A DNA stretch of 64,000 nt from Saccharothrix australiensis. Lineage in GTDB: Bacteria > Actinomycetota > Actinomycetes > Mycobacteriales > Pseudonocardiaceae. Positions 16,077-28,700 of this stretch are shown here, piece after piece (position 1 is the first letter of the stretch; each line of letters opens with the position of its first letter). The position numbers and the translations under genes are program-made. The DNA lies in assembly GCF_003634935.1 (NCBI RefSeq), contig NZ_RBXO01000001.1, positions 1,637,501-1,701,500 on the forward strand. The letters are read 5' to 3'. The notes beneath the pieces were generated by a model that worked only from the letters and a program-made list of their open reading frames with translations, was not told the origin of the DNA and searched no databases.

Positions 16077-17006
16077 TCAGGCCGCGTGTGCCGCGAGGGT
16101 CAGGTAGACGTCGTCGAGGGTCGGTTCGCCCAGCGCCAGCTCGGTGGCCTCCAGTCCGACCTCGTCCAGGGCGCGGACGACGACGGCGAGTTCGCGGGAC
16201 GACGACACGGGCGCGGTCACGGTGTTCGCCGACGCCACGGGCTGCATCCCGGCGCGCTCCAGGGCCTCCCGCGCGCGGGGCGCGTCGGCGGCGTCGTCCA
16301 GGGTGACCGTCACGGAGCGCTGGCCCACCTGGGCCTTCAGCTCCGCGCTCGTGCCGGAGGCGACCACCTTGCCCCGCGCGAGCACGGTGATCGAGTCGGC
16401 CAACCGGTCGGCCTCGTCGAGGTACTGGGTGGTCAGCAGGACCGTGGTGCCGTCGGTGACCAGGCCCTCGACGATCTCCCAGAGCCCGAGCCTGCTCGCC
16501 GGGTCCAGCCCCGTGGTCGGTTCGTCCAGGAAGATCACCTCGGGGTGGCCGACGAGGCTCGCCGCCAGGTCCAGCCGGCGGCGCATGCCGCCCGAGTAGG
16601 TGCGGGAGGGCCGTTTCGCGGCGTCGGCGAGGTCGAACAGCTCCAGCAGCTCGGCGCCGCGCGTGCGGGCCTCGCGGGGGCTCGCGCCCAGCAGGCGGGC
16701 GATGAGGACCAGGTTGTCCAGCCCCGACAGACCTTCGTCGACGGCGGCGAACTGCCCGGTCAGGCCGATCCGCCTGCGCACCTGGTGCGCCTCGCGGACG
16801 ACGTCGTGGCCCGCGACGCGGGCGGTGCCCTTGTCCGGCGGGAGCATCGTGGTGAGCACGTTGACCAACGTGGTCTTGCCCGCGCCGTTGTGGCCGAGGA
16901 GGCCGAGCACCGTGCCCTTGGGCACGGCGATGTCGACCCCGTCCAGGGCTTGTTGCGCGCCGAACGCCTTGCCGACGTCCGACGCCTCGATCATCAGGTC
17001 GTTCAC
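16077..17006 (-). CDS. ABC exporter ATP-binding protein (DrrA-like)
   Basis: 309 residues. Walker A GHNGAGKTT, signature TYSGGMRRRLDLAASL, Walker B VIFLDEPTTGLDP and the switch His region (LLTTQYLDEADRLAD) are complete. The C-terminal ~90 residues match the DrrA C-terminal domain. It drives export with the DrrB-like permease. The GTG at 17006 overlaps the TetR stop by four bases, so the first two genes are translationally coupled. Confidence 0.92.
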   Translation of the reverse strand: MNDLMIEASDVGKAFGAQQALDGVDIAVPKGTVLGLLGHNGAGKTTLVNVLTTMLPPDKGTARVAGHDVVREAHQVRRRIGLTGQFAAVDEGLSGLDNLVLIARLLGASPREARTRGAELLELFDLADAAKRPSRTYSGGMRRRLDLAASLVGHPEVIFLDEPTTGLDPASRLGLWEIVEGLVTDGTTVLLTTQYLDEADRLADSITVLARGKVVASGTSAELKAQVGQRSVTVTLDDAADAPRAREALERAGMQPVASANTVTAPVSSSRELAVVVRALDEVGLEATELALGEPTLDDVYLTLAAHAA

Positions 17007-17617
17007 TGGTCTCCCCTCAGAACCCCGTGCAGGTACAGCTCGACGAGCTGGTTCGTCTCGGCCGTGGAGTCGCCGAACCCGTCGCCGTGCATCCGGTTGG
17101 TGAACACGAGCCCGAGCAGCAGCCGGGCGGCCAGCTGCGGGTCGACGCGCAGCCGGTCGGCGTCGGGGCCGAACAGCTCGGCGATGCGCTCGGTGATGCG
17201 CTGCATCTCGACGGGCGGTCGCTTGTGCTCGCCGTCCGCGTGGTGCGGGTGGTAACCGGAGTCGCGGAGGACGCCGACCAGCTTCCAGGTCCGGTCCATG
17301 TAGCCGGAGACGGCGCTGATGGCCCAGGAGAGGCGGTCGGCGAGCGCGTCCACCTGCCCGGCCTCCGCGATCAGGTCGAGTTCGGCCTCGACGTCGAGGA
17401 CGGATCGGACGCACGTGGCGATCAGTTCCTGCTTGTCCTTGAACGCCCGGAAGACGGTGCCCTCCGCGATGCCGGCGGCGTTGGCGATCTGGCTGGTCGT
17501 CACGTTCGCGCCGTGCTGGAACAGCAGGGGGACGGTTGCGGCGACGATCGCCTCGCGGCGGTCCTCGGGACTCATCGCGGGAGCGCGCTTCCGACGCGGG
17601 GTCGTGTCTCCGGGCAT
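17003..17617 (-). CDS. TetR-family repressor of the DrrAB-like exporter
   Basis: 204 residues. N-terminal TetR helix-turn-helix: LFQHGANVTTSQIANAAGIA, then EGTVFRAFKDKQELI. The C-terminal part is a variable ligand pocket. First gene of the exporter operon. Two palindromes directly upstream (17630-17671) are likely its operators, so autoregulation and induction by an exported compound are the expected logic. ATG at 17617. Confidence 0.9.
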   Translation of the reverse strand: MPGDTTPRRKRAPAMSPEDRREAIVAATVPLLFQHGANVTTSQIANAAGIAEGTVFRAFKDKQELIATCVRSVLDVEAELDLIAEAGQVDALADRLSWAISAVSGYMDRTWKLVGVLRDSGYHPHHADGEHKRPPVEMQRITERIAELFGPDADRLRVDPQLAARLLLGLVFTNRMHGDGFGDSTAETNQLVELYLHGVLRGDQ

Positions 17618-17629
17618 GGCGACGAGCGT

Positions 17630-17671
17630 ATGAGTGAGTTCTCACTCATGTCAAGGAGTGAGAACTCACTC
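17630..17671. promoter_or_regulatory. Tandem TetR operators
   Basis: ATGAGTGAGTTCTCACTCAT (17630-17649) is a perfect 9-2-9 palindrome. GAGTGAGAACTCACTC (17656-17671) is a second, 7-2-7, with the same half-site GAGTGAG. They lie 12 bases upstream of tetR and about 105 bases upstream of the divergent ssb paralogue. Confidence 0.8.
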
Positions 17672-17775
17672 ATTAGTTGTCCACAGCCCGATCAGCTGTC
17701 CACAGATCCCGGATCGACCCTGTCCTCCCAGCTCCCGGCCCTGCAACCTGGAAGCCCGAACCCCAGGAGGAACCC

Positions 17776-18468
17776 ATGGCCTACAACGAAACCCGCATCA
17801 CGCTCACCGGCATCGTGGCGAGCCAGGTCACCTGCACCACGGTCGGCACGGGCGATGTCCGCGCGAAGTTCCGCCTGCTCAGCACCGAACGCCGGTTCGA
17901 CCCGGAGCGGCAGGCGTGGGTGAGCGGCGCGCACATGTTCCTGTCGGTCACGTGCTGGCGGTCGCTCGCCGAGAACGTGCACCTGTCGCTGAGCAAGAAC
18001 GACCCCGTCGTCGTGCACGGCAAGATGACGATCAAGGAACTGCCCGACGGCGACAGCACCCGTCAGTTCGTCGACATCGACGCGCACGCCGTCGGTCCGA
18101 ACCTCGCCACGTGCACGGCGGCCGTCACGCGGGTGCGCAGGGACGGGGATGCGCCCGCCACCGCGCCGCGCGGTGAACCGAGGGTGCAGGTCGGGGGTGA
18201 GCCGCCGGGGTTGTCCGCCAAGCCGACCGCCCGTGCCCCGGCTGGGGCCGATGGCGCTGCCGGTGCGGGTACCGGTGGCGCGGCAGGCGGCGGTTCCGAC
18301 GTCGCACCCGACGGCGCTGGTGATGCCGTTGCCTCCGGGCCGCCGACCCGTCGTCGGCGATCGGGCGTCGTCGCGCCGCGCAAGGAGGGCGAGGTGACCA
18401 CGCTCTTCGGCGGGGTGGGCGAGTCGGCGGTCGGGGAGGGGGAGGAGGTGGTCAAGATCCCGTTCTGA
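17776..18468 (+). CDS. ssb: Single-stranded DNA-binding protein paralogue
   Basis: 230 residues. Residues ~1-115 form an OB fold of SSB type (ITLTGIVASQVTCTTVGTGD, later LSVTCWRSLAENVHLSLSKN, then DPVVVHGKMTIKEL). The rest is a Gly/Ala/Pro-rich tail ending VKIPF, an acidic-to-hydrophobic tip like the IPF end by which SSB recruits partners. It is not beside rpsF/rpsR, so it is a secondary SSB of the type linked in Streptomyces to sporulation or stress. AGGAGG lies five bases before the ATG at 17776. Whether the TetR operators upstream also affect it is unknown. Confidence 0.85.
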   Translation: MAYNETRITLTGIVASQVTCTTVGTGDVRAKFRLLSTERRFDPERQAWVSGAHMFLSVTCWRSLAENVHLSLSKNDPVVVHGKMTIKELPDGDSTRQFVDIDAHAVGPNLATCTAAVTRVRRDGDAPATAPRGEPRVQVGGEPPGLSAKPTARAPAGADGAAGAGTGGAAGGGSDVAPDGAGDAVASGPPTRRRRSGVVAPRKEGEVTTLFGGVGESAVGEGEEVVKIPF

Positions 18469-19485
18469 GCGGGCGCGGTGGTCGAGCGCGCCGCCCGCCG
18501 CGAGCAGGCCGGCCGGAGCCGTCCGCACGCGCGGAGCCCCGTACTCGTCGGCGTCCGGGTCCGGCGACCGGCGGCGTGGCGGTGTGCTGTCGGAGTCGAT
18601 CCCGAGGGGCACGGTGACGGTGTTCACGCTGGTCAACGGTGTGATTGCTGAGCCGCCGGCGAAGTCCACAGCGTGCGGCCCGCCGGCACCCCGATGTCGA
18701 GCACCGACCGCGCCGCCGCGTGGTCCCGCACGCACACCACGACCAGGGAACTCGTCACGGCGGCCGTGTCCGCGACGGCTAGGGCACGGCCCTCGGACCG
18801 AGTCCGGAAACGGACCCCGAGCTGGTCGTGCCCGGCACGTCCGAGCTGGAATGGCCACGCCCTTGGGGCAGGCGTACCGCGCCGACCGGCGCGAGGCGAG
18901 GTCGTGATCGAGGTCGGTCCCGTAGCTGACTGCTCCGAGCCGGCTACCCCGTGGAACGCGGCCGGCCATGACGGTGTCCGGGTTCGGTGTCGGTGGGCAG
19001 GCCGGCTGTGGCGTGGCCCCTGGTCGCGCTCCGGCAGGGCTGTCACACGGTCGTGTGCCCCTGTCAGTCGGTCGCCGCGTTCTCTAAGCGATTGGAGTAG
19101 TCGTCACATTCGTGCCCGGTGACGCTGAGCAGCCGAAGGAGGCAACCGAAGTTCTGTCCTGAGCCGTTCGGGGTACGCGTGTGGGAAACCGGTTCCCTCG
19201 CGGGCGCGGCACGGACAATGCGCGTCGAGGGTCGCCATCACGAGCATCGGGGAAGGAGGCCGTAGGAAGGCGCCGAGGCGGTTCCCGCGCCGGCACGAGG
19301 GCTTGACACCGCAACGAGTTCACGCATCCGGCAGGACCCGCTGGTCACAGCGTCGCCCGCGAGTGGGCCCGGCACCGTGTGACAGCTGTGGGTGACCCAC
19401 GATCGCGTTAACTCCGCGTTGAGCCCGAGCCCGTTGCCGGCGTCCGAGGTACTTGCCCGATCGGCACCGCTCTACGATCGCGGGC
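18469..19485. other. About 1 kb without a supportable gene
   Basis: No frame here has both a credible start and a recognisable family. On the minus strand near 18650-18800 a coding-like stretch (GRALAVADTAAVTSSLVVVC, then RDHAAARSVLDIGVP) might be a gene remnant. The last ~150 bases should hold the ettA promoter. I see no RNA gene. Confidence 0.4.
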
Positions 19486-21162
<1,677 letters not shown>

Positions 21163-21177
21163 TCAGGATCGGACACC

Positions 21178-24100
21178 GTGGCGGCGAGGGGCGAAGCGCA
21201 GCAGGCGGACGTCGAGGTGAGCACGCTGGTCGTGCCCGCCTGGCGGCTGCGTTGGCGGGCGCCGGAGCTGGCTCTGGTGCTGGGCGAGCGCGCGGTGGCG
21301 CTCGCCTCCGCCCGTCGTGACGAGGTCGACCGGTTGCGCGCGGAGTCCCTGGTGGTCTTCGCGAGCAACCGGATGGGCCGCGGTGTCCGGGTCGCCGACC
21401 GGGCGCTCGACGCCCTGAAGGCGGCCGAGGCGGCGGCCGAGCGCGAGACCGCGTGGCAGCTGCGCGTGGAGCTGGCCGACACCGCTCGGTCGGTGGGCGC
21501 TCCGCTGACGGGGTTCGCCGCCGTCCGCCCGGTGCTGGAAGCCGAGGGGGTCCCGGAGTCGCTGCGGGCCTCGGCGCTGGTGCAGGCGGGTGAGTGCCTG
21601 GTGTCCGTGGGGCGTGGCGCGGTCCTCGCCCAAGCGTTGGAGGAGGCCGACCAGCTCTACGCGGCCGACCCGGCCCTCGACCACGACACGGAGCTGCTGC
21701 TGCGCGGTTTGCTGCGCGCGGCGGCGGCGGGCCAGCACCGGCGCTGGGGCGACCTGGACGCGGCGATCGCGGCCGGGCGTGAAGGTCTCGACCTGCTGGA
21801 CCGGCTGGCGGACCCGGAGTCCGACAGCGGTCAGGTGCGCGGCGGCCTCACCGTCGAGCTGGTGTGCGCGTTGATGGACGCCAACCGGCACGCGGAGGCG
21901 TCCGAGACCGGGACGCCGCTGCTGGAACTGCCGGTCCGCGCGCCGTTGGCGGCGTCCGCGGGCTGGTTGCGCCTGGCTCTCGCGACGCGGGTGCACCTGC
22001 CCGCCGGCCGCGTGGACCAAGCGCGCGACCTGCTGCGCGACGTCGCGGACAACGCCGAACGCCACCAGTTGGACACCCTCCTCGCCGAGAGCCTGTTGGC
22101 CCTCGCGCACGTCCACGAGGTGTCCGGCGACCTGACGGAGGCGCTGGCCAACCTCCGCTCGGCGCACGCGGCGGAGCGCCGCCGGGCGCGTGCCGTGTAC
22201 GCGGTGCGGGCCAGGCTGGCCGCCGAGTTCTCGGGCGTGCACCGCCAGCCCGCCGGTCTGCACGACCAGTTGGCGGCGCTGCTCCGTCAGTCGCCACGCG
22301 CGACCGCTCCGTCGGACCCGCACCTGACGCCGGAGGCCAAGCAACAACTGCGCCAGTGGCGGCCGGTCCAGGTCCACCGGGCGGAGGGGCTGCGCGTCAA
22401 GCGGACCCGCCGGGCGGCCGAGGACATGACGGTGGAGGGCATCTCCGCGGCCCGCGCCCACGCGGCCGACCGCTGGCGGCTGGTCCAGCCCTTCGGTGAC
22501 ACGGCAGCCGCGGCCGAGCCGCCCACCGCGTCCGGCGGCCGACGCCGAGCACCGGACACGGGCCCGCTGGCGCAGGCGACGGCCACGCCGGCCGCAGCGA
22601 CCCAAGCATCGGCGATGGAAGCCGCAGCGACGCAGGCAGCGGTGACCCAGGCGGCAGCGACGCAGGCCGCAGCGACGCAGGCCGCAGCGACCCAGGCGGC
22701 AGCAACGCACGTAGCGGCGACGCCGGTGGTCCAGCCACCCGCCACGGCTCTCCCGCCCGTCACCACTCAGCCGCCTGCCGCGTCGCAGCGATCCTCCGCC
22801 ACCCCGCCGAGTTCCCCCACCGACCCCGCCGTGACCTCGGCGGCCGGCGCGCCACCTGTCGGCGGCGGTACGCCCGCGGCCGCTCCGACGAGTCCGGCGA
22901 CGCCCGCGACTGCTGCGGTGCCGACCGGTGCCGAGCACGTCACCCACGGTCGCCCGGAACACGCGAGGAGCGGCGAGGCCCGCCCCATCCCGCACCGGTC
23001 TCACGCGCAGACCTACCTGGAGCGGACGTTCGCCGCCCACGCCGCCGCGGACACGTCCCAACCCACGCCGCCCGTCGAGCAAGTGCCGCCATCGCCGGTG
23101 CCGTCTCCGACTCCGCCGCCGGCGACCGGCGTGGCGGATGCGGAGACGACCCATGTGTTCGCGGTGCCGCCCAGTCCCGCCGCCGGGCCTGATTTTGCGA
23201 CTTTTGTCACAGAGTCGCCCGCGTCGTCGACCGCTGCTCCACCCGCAGCGGGCGCCGGGCTGCCGGAGTCGCTGCCCACCTCGGCGTACTTCCACAGCGG
23301 TTACGCGGAGCCCGCCTCGCACTCGGCCGCGAGTGGCAGTTCCACGTCCTCCGGGATTGTCGGTCGTCCCGGTCCGGAAATTCCCGGTGAAGATCTCGCG
23401 GCAGGCCCACCGCCCACCGGTGATCAAAGAATTGACGAACCGCCGGCAGGCGATTCCGCAGGTGCGGCGGCCGGTGCGGCTCGGACTGATTCCGAACGTG
23501 TCGACGATGGCCCGGAGTGGTCCGGTCCCTCCACCGCGAGCGTGCCCGCCGCCGGGTTGATCGCGGCGGCCGGTGCCGTGCGCAGCGGGCGGCGGCGTGC
23601 TGCCCGCGAGGCGGCCGGGGACGGCGGCGATGGGGCGGACGAGGGCGCCGTCGTGCCCAGGGGTTCCGACGGCGGCAGTGTGCTGGAGACGCTGAAGGCC
23701 GCCGGGCTGATCGACTCCCAGCGGGCCGGTGGGCGTCGGCGTGCTCCGGAGGCCGATGACGACGGTGCTCCGGGGAAGGGCAGCGTTCCGGTGAAGCGTG
23801 ACGAGCCGGTGACCGGCGAAACCGCGGTATCGGGGGAGTTCCCGGTGTCGCGCGAGACTTCGGCAACGGGCGAGGCTCCGGTGAAGGGTGACTCTTCGGG
23901 ACTGAGCGTCGATGCGGCCCGGAACGCCGATGCGGCCCGGAGCGCCGGTATCGCCGATGCGGCGCAGGGCGAGGTGGTGGAGAAGCCCGTCGAGCCCGTC
24001 CAGTGGCGGGTCGAGGCTCCGCCGCGGTTGCGCGAGGTGACGCCCGCCACCCCGGTCGACATGTTCGACTCGCCGACGATGGTGCAGCCCGCCGTCCGGG

Positions 24101-25500
24101 ACGACGACGTTCCGCCGGTCGGCCTGGGCGCCGCGTTCGTGAAGGGGCCCGTGATCCCCACCGCGCGGACGCCCGAGCCGCCCGCCGCACCCCAGCCGCC
24201 AATCGCACCCCAACCGCCCGCCACACCCGAACCGGCCGCCGCGCGGGCACCCGAACCTGCCGTCGCGCCCGAGCCGTCGTTCATCGCGGAGCCGCCGACC
24301 GTGCCGCACGAGTCGGTCGCACCACCGCCCCCGGTCGCTCCCGCGCCGCCGGCCACGCCCCCGCAGCCCGCGCGCGAGTCGTCGACGGGTGAGCGTTCGG
24401 TGGTCCAACCGCCGGTGGCCGAGCGGCCGGTCGTCGCCGAGTCGCCGATGGTCGCCGAGTCGCCGGTCGTGGGCGAGCGCCCTGAGGTGCCCGAACGGCC
24501 GGTTGTGCCCGAGCCGCCGGTCGTGCCCGAACGGCCTGCGGTGCCCGAGCGGCCGGTCGTGCCGGAACGGCCGGTGGTGCCGGAATCGCCCGTCGTGCCC
24601 GAGCCACCCGACGAACCCGACCGGCCCGGTGTGCCGGAGCCCCACGAACCGCCGGTACCCGTGCCCGACCCGGTCCCCGGCGTGCCCGAACCCGACCAGG
24701 TGCCGCCGGTCCCGGTGCCGGACCCGGTGCCGCCGAGCCCGTTCGGGCCGTCCAGCTTCCTCGGGCACGCCGACGTCGAGGACGAGCCCGAGCACCTCGC
24801 CGCCCCGGCTCCCGCCCGTCCCGCGAGCCCCGCCCACGTGCCGGGAAGCAGCGGCCCGGACACCGGCGGCCCGGACACCAGCGCCCCGGAGACGGGCACC
24901 CCGGACACCGGCGGTCGGGACTTCGGCATCACGTACACCGGTGGACCGGACGTCGGTGCCGATGACGCGAGCGGTGCCCTGGACGCCGGCGGTAGCGACA
25001 CCGGCGGCGTCGGGGGTGCGAGCGGTGCCGGGGGCGGGAGTGCTCCGGACCCCGAAGTGGAAGAGCCGTTCGTCACATCGGTCGTCGTCGGCGGCAAGGC
25101 CATCGAGCTGCCGTCGCTCGTCGAACCCACCACGCTGGCCTCCGACTCGCCGAGCGCGACGCGCGCCTCCCGCCGCCCCAAGAGCGACCTCAGCCTCGCG
25201 GAGCTGCTGGCGGAAGCCCTCGTCGCCTACGAGGCCGGCCGCCGGCAGGACGAGGCCGAGCAGGCCGACGGCCGCGACGACGCCGACCGGGCGGGCGCGG
25301 GTGAGGGGGTCGGGCCGACGGGTGCGGCGTCGGGTGGGCTCGGGCAGACTGGGCTGGCGGAGGCCGAGCGGACCGGGCCCATCGTGCCGGTGGGCGCGCC
25401 CGAGGCCGACGCCGAGACCACGGCGCCCATCCAGCGGGTGACCGGCGAGCCGCGGCGCTCGACGGGCGAGCCGCCGCGCTGGACGTTGCCCGAAAGCTGA
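21178..25500 (+). CDS. Very long low-complexity protein with an N-terminal helical-repeat domain
   Basis: 1440 residues, unrecognised. Residues ~1-390 are Ala/Leu/Arg-rich helical repeats resembling TPRs (AGWLRLALATRVHLPAGRVD, LAESLLALAHVHEVSGDLTE). After that it is disordered: an AATQ-type tandem run near residues 475-515, later VPERPVVPE-type Pro repeats near 1060-1155, and Gly/Asp/Thr repeats near 1220-1290. A short ordered tail (LSLAELLAEALVAYEAGRRQ) lies near 1340. The repeats are in-frame and codon-biased, arguing for true coding. No signal peptide or membrane helix. It sits between ettA and gdh; the helical part may bind a protein partner (inference). Repeats make recombinational length change likely. 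Confidence 0.75.
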   Translation: MAARGEAQQADVEVSTLVVPAWRLRWRAPELALVLGERAVALASARRDEVDRLRAESLVVFASNRMGRGVRVADRALDALKAAEAAAERETAWQLRVELADTARSVGAPLTGFAAVRPVLEAEGVPESLRASALVQAGECLVSVGRGAVLAQALEEADQLYAADPALDHDTELLLRGLLRAAAAGQHRRWGDLDAAIAAGREGLDLLDRLADPESDSGQVRGGLTVELVCALMDANRHAEASETGTPLLELPVRAPLAASAGWLRLALATRVHLPAGRVDQARDLLRDVADNAERHQLDTLLAESLLALAHVHEVSGDLTEALANLRSAHAAERRRARAVYAVRARLAAEFSGVHRQPAGLHDQLAALLRQSPRATAPSDPHLTPEAKQQLRQWRPVQVHRAEGLRVKRTRRAAEDMTVEGISAARAHAADRWRLVQPFGDTAAAAEPPTASGGRRRAPDTGPLAQATATPAAATQASAMEAAATQAAVTQAAATQAAATQAAATQAAATHVAATPVVQPPATALPPVTTQPPAASQRSSATPPSSPTDPAVTSAAGAPPVGGGTPAAAPTSPATPATAAVPTGAEHVTHGRPEHARSGEARPIPHRSHAQTYLERTFAAHAAADTSQPTPPVEQVPPSPVPSPTPPPATGVADAETTHVFAVPPSPAAGPDFATFVTESPASSTAAPPAAGAGLPESLPTSAYFHSGYAEPASHSAASGSSTSSGIVGRPGPEIPGEDLAAGPPPTGDQRIDEPPAGDSAGAAAGAARTDSERVDDGPEWSGPSTASVPAAGLIAAAGAVRSGRRRAAREAAGDGGDGADEGAVVPRGSDGGSVLETLKAAGLIDSQRAGGRRRAPEADDDGAPGKGSVPVKRDEPVTGETAVSGEFPVSRETSATGEAPVKGDSSGLSVDAARNADAARSAGIADAAQGEVVEKPVEPVQWRVEAPPRLREVTPATPVDMFDSPTMVQPAVRDDDVPPVGLGAAFVKGPVIPTARTPEPPAAPQPPIAPQPPATPEPAAARAPEPAVAPEPSFIAEPPTVPHESVAPPPPVAPAPPATPPQPARESSTGERSVVQPPVAERPVVAESPMVAESPVVGERPEVPERPVVPEPPVVPERPAVPERPVVPERPVVPESPVVPEPPDEPDRPGVPEPHEPPVPVPDPVPGVPEPDQVPPVPVPDPVPPSPFGPSSFLGHADVEDEPEHLAAPAPARPASPAHVPGSSGPDTGGPDTSAPETGTPDTGGRDFGITYTGGPDVGADDASGALDAGGSDTGGVGGASGAGGGSAPDPEVEEPFVTSVVVGGKAIELPSLVEPTTLASDSPSATRASRRPKSDLSLAELLAEALVAYEAGRRQDEAEQADGRDDADRAGAGEGVGPTGAASGGLGQTGLAEAERTGPIVPVGAPEADAETTAPIQRVTGEPRRSTGEPPRWTLPES

Positions 25501-25526
25501 GAATTCATTCCAGGTTTTAATGAGCC

Positions 25527-25551
25527 GGCCCGCGGGTAAGAAACGCGGGCC
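25527..25551. terminator. Hairpin between the long repeat protein and gdh
   Basis: GGCCCGCG (25527-25534) pairs with CGCGGGCC (25544-25551) around a nine-base loop, in an unusually AT-rich spacer (25501-25600). Possibly a terminator; the gdh promoter probably lies just after it. Confidence 0.5.
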
Positions 25552-25703
25552 GCCAAAATAGCCGAGCGGCACGGATTTTTCCACTTTACCGCAAGTGGTT
25601 CGATTCAGTTTGCAGGGTTGCGCCGACCGGGTCGCGTTCGTCTGGTTTAGTGGTGCGCGGACCCGGCACACAGAGGTGCCGGATAGCGTGGAGTCGCCTG
25701 AAC

Positions 25704-28700
25704 ATGACCTCGACTGGAGTCCCGTCCCGATCGGAGCTCACCACCCGTCACGACGCCGGTACCGGCCGCACGGCCAGTCCCGAACAGGTCCGTGACGAAT
25801 TGATCGAGCGGGCCGCCGCCAACGCCCCCGAGTTGGCCGACCTGATCCGCCTGTACTACCGCCACGTGCCCGCCGAGGAAGTCAACGAGGACGACCCGGT
25901 GGACCTGGTGGGCGCGGTGCGCTCGAACTACCAGCTCGCCGAGACCCGCGTGCCGGGCCGCGCGATGGTGCGCATCCTCAACCCGACCCGCGTGCACGAC
26001 GGCTGGACCTGTCCCGCGACCGTCGTCCAGGTGGTCACCGACGACATGCCCTACCTGGTCGACTCGGTGGCCTCCGAGCTCACCCGCGGCGGCGTGCAGG
26101 TGCACCGCGTGGTCCACCCGATCGTCGTGGTGCGCCGCGACCCGGTGACCGGGGCGCTCAACGAGGTCCTCCCCACCGCGGACCCGGCCGAACCGCCGTC
26201 GGACGCGATGGCCGAGTCCTGGATGTACATCGAGGTCGACCTGCTCACCGACCCGGACCGGGCCCGTGAGCTGGAGACGAAGCTGTACACGGTCCTCAAC
26301 GACGTCCGCGAGGTCGTCGAGGACACCAGCAGGATGACCGACACCGCCCTCCACCTGGCCGAACAGCTCCAGGAGTCGCCGCCGCCGCTGGACCCGGACG
26401 AGGTCGACGACGGCGCTCGGCTGCTGCGCTGGCTGGCCGCCGACCACTTCACGTTCCTCGGCTACCGCCGGTACGAGCTGGTCCGCGACGACCCGGCCAC
26501 GGACGGCGAGCCTGCCCTGCGCGCGGTCCTCGCCAGCGGGCTGGGCGTGCTCAGACAGGACAGCCTCGCGGCGCGCAGCCTCACCGCGGGGCCGGACGCG
26601 GGCGCGCAGGCCCTCTCGCGCGAGCTGCTGGTGCTGACGCAGGCGAGCGCCCAGTCCAGCGTGCACCGCTCGGTCTACCCGTACTACGTGGGCGTCAAGA
26701 CGTTCGACGCCGACGGCAACGTGACCGGCGAGCACCGGTTCCTCGGCGTGTTCTCCACGACCGCCCTGCACGAGGACGTGCTGGACATCCCGGCCGTCGA
26801 GCGCCGCGTCCGCGCCGTCATCCACCGCGCCGGCTTCCCGCTGCACTCCTACTCGGGGCAGCGGATGCTGGAGGTGATCCAGAACTACCCGCGCACCGAG
26901 CTGTTCTCCGTCGACACCGACACGCTGTACCAGACCGTGGCGGGCGTGATCGCGCTGGCCGAACGGCGCAGGCTGCGGCTGTTCCTGCGCCGCGACCCGT
27001 ACGGGCGGTTCTACTCGTGCCTGGTCTACCTGCCGCGCGACCGCTACACCACGACCTCGCGGCTGGCCATGCAGGAGATCCTGATCGACCAGCTCGGCGG
27101 CGTGAATCTGGAGTACTCGGCGCGCGTGGGCGAGTCCGCGCTGGCCCGCGTGCACTTCACGGTGCACACCGACCCGCAGCGCCAGACCGAGCCGGACACC
27201 GCGCACATCCAGCTGCTGCTGGCCGAGGCGGTCCGCTCGTGGGACGACCGCATGGTCGAGGCCGTGCTGGACGGGCAGTCCGACGGCACCGGCGCGCTGG
27301 GCGCGGAGTCGGCCTCCGAGCAGGGCCAGCGGTTCGCCGCGGCGTTCCCGGAGGCGTACAAGGAGGACTTCACCGCCGCCGAGGGGCTGGCGGACTTCCG
27401 GCGCATCGAGGCGTTGGGCCAAGGCGACCTGGACATGGTGTTCTACGTGCCGCGCGACGCCGAGCCGGGTGAGCGGCGGTTCAAGCTGTTCCTCGTGGGC
27501 GCGCGGATCACGCTGTCCGACGTGCTGCCGATGCTCCAGCGCATGGGCGTGGTCGTGGTGGACGAGCGCCCGTACGAACTGGTCCGCGAGGACGGCGTGG
27601 AGTGCTGGATCTACGACTTCGGCCTGCGCATCGACCAGGTGACGCTGGACAAGCTGTCGGCGGAGGACCTGGAGTCGGTGCGCACCCGGTTCCAGGACGC
27701 GTTCGCCGCCGCGTGGCGCGGTGAGGCGGAGGTCGACGGGTTCAACACCCTGGTGCTCAAGGCGGGCGTCACGTGGCAGCAGGCCGCGATGCTGCGGGCC
27801 TACGCCAAGTACCTGCGCCAGGCGGGCACCCCGTACAGCCAGGACTACATCGAGGACGCCGTCCTCGGGCACACCGAGGTCGCCACGGCCCTGGTGCGCC
27901 TGTTCGAGGCCCGGTTCGACCCGGCGCTGGAGGAGGCGCAGCGCGCCACCCGGACCGAGATGCTGGCCGGCGAGATCACGGCCCTCATCGACGACGTCAC
28001 GAGCCTGGACGCGGACCGCATCCTGCGCAGCCTGCTCACCCTGGTGCAGGCCACGCTGCGCACGAACTACTTCGTGCGCGACGCCGACGGCAGGCCGCGC
28101 CCGTACCTGGCGGTGAAGTTGGACCCGCGCGCGATCCCGGAGCTGCCGCAGCCCCGGCCGCGGTTCGAGATCTTCGTGTACTCGCCGCGCATCGAGGGCG
28201 TCCACCTGCGGTTCGGCCCGGTCGCGCGCGGCGGCCTGCGCTGGTCCGACCGCCGCGAGGACTTCCGCACCGAGATCCTGGGCCTGGTGAAGGCGCAGGC
28301 GGTGAAGAACGCGGTCATCGTGCCGGTGGGCGCCAAGGGCGGGTTCGTGGTGAAGCGACCGCCGTCGCCGACGGGCGACCCCGGCCTGGACCGCGAGGCG
28401 TTCCTCGCCGAGGGCGTCGCCTGCTACCGGCAGTTCATCTCGGGCCTGCTGGACCTGACCGACAACCTCAGCTCGGGCACGGTCATCCCCGCGCCGCAGG
28501 TCGTGCGGCACGACGGCGACGACACGTACCTGGTGGTCGCGGCGGACAAGGGCACGGCCGCGTTCTCCGACATCGCCAACGAGGTCTCCCGCTCCTACGG
28601 CTTCTGGCTCGGCGACGCCTTCGCGTCCGGCGGGTCGGTCGGCTACGACCACAAGGCGATGGGCATCACCGCCAAGGGCGCGTGGGAGAGCGTGAAGCGG

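Noticed and set aside
18633..19046. A minus-strand gene in the ssb-ettA gap
   Set aside because: Part of the frame looks coding-like, but there is no ribosome-binding site and most of the frame is Arg/Pro/Ser-rich noise.
24380..24680. Repeat array of CRISPR or regulatory kind
   Set aside because: Units are in frame and encode VPERPVVPE-type protein repeats within the large gene.
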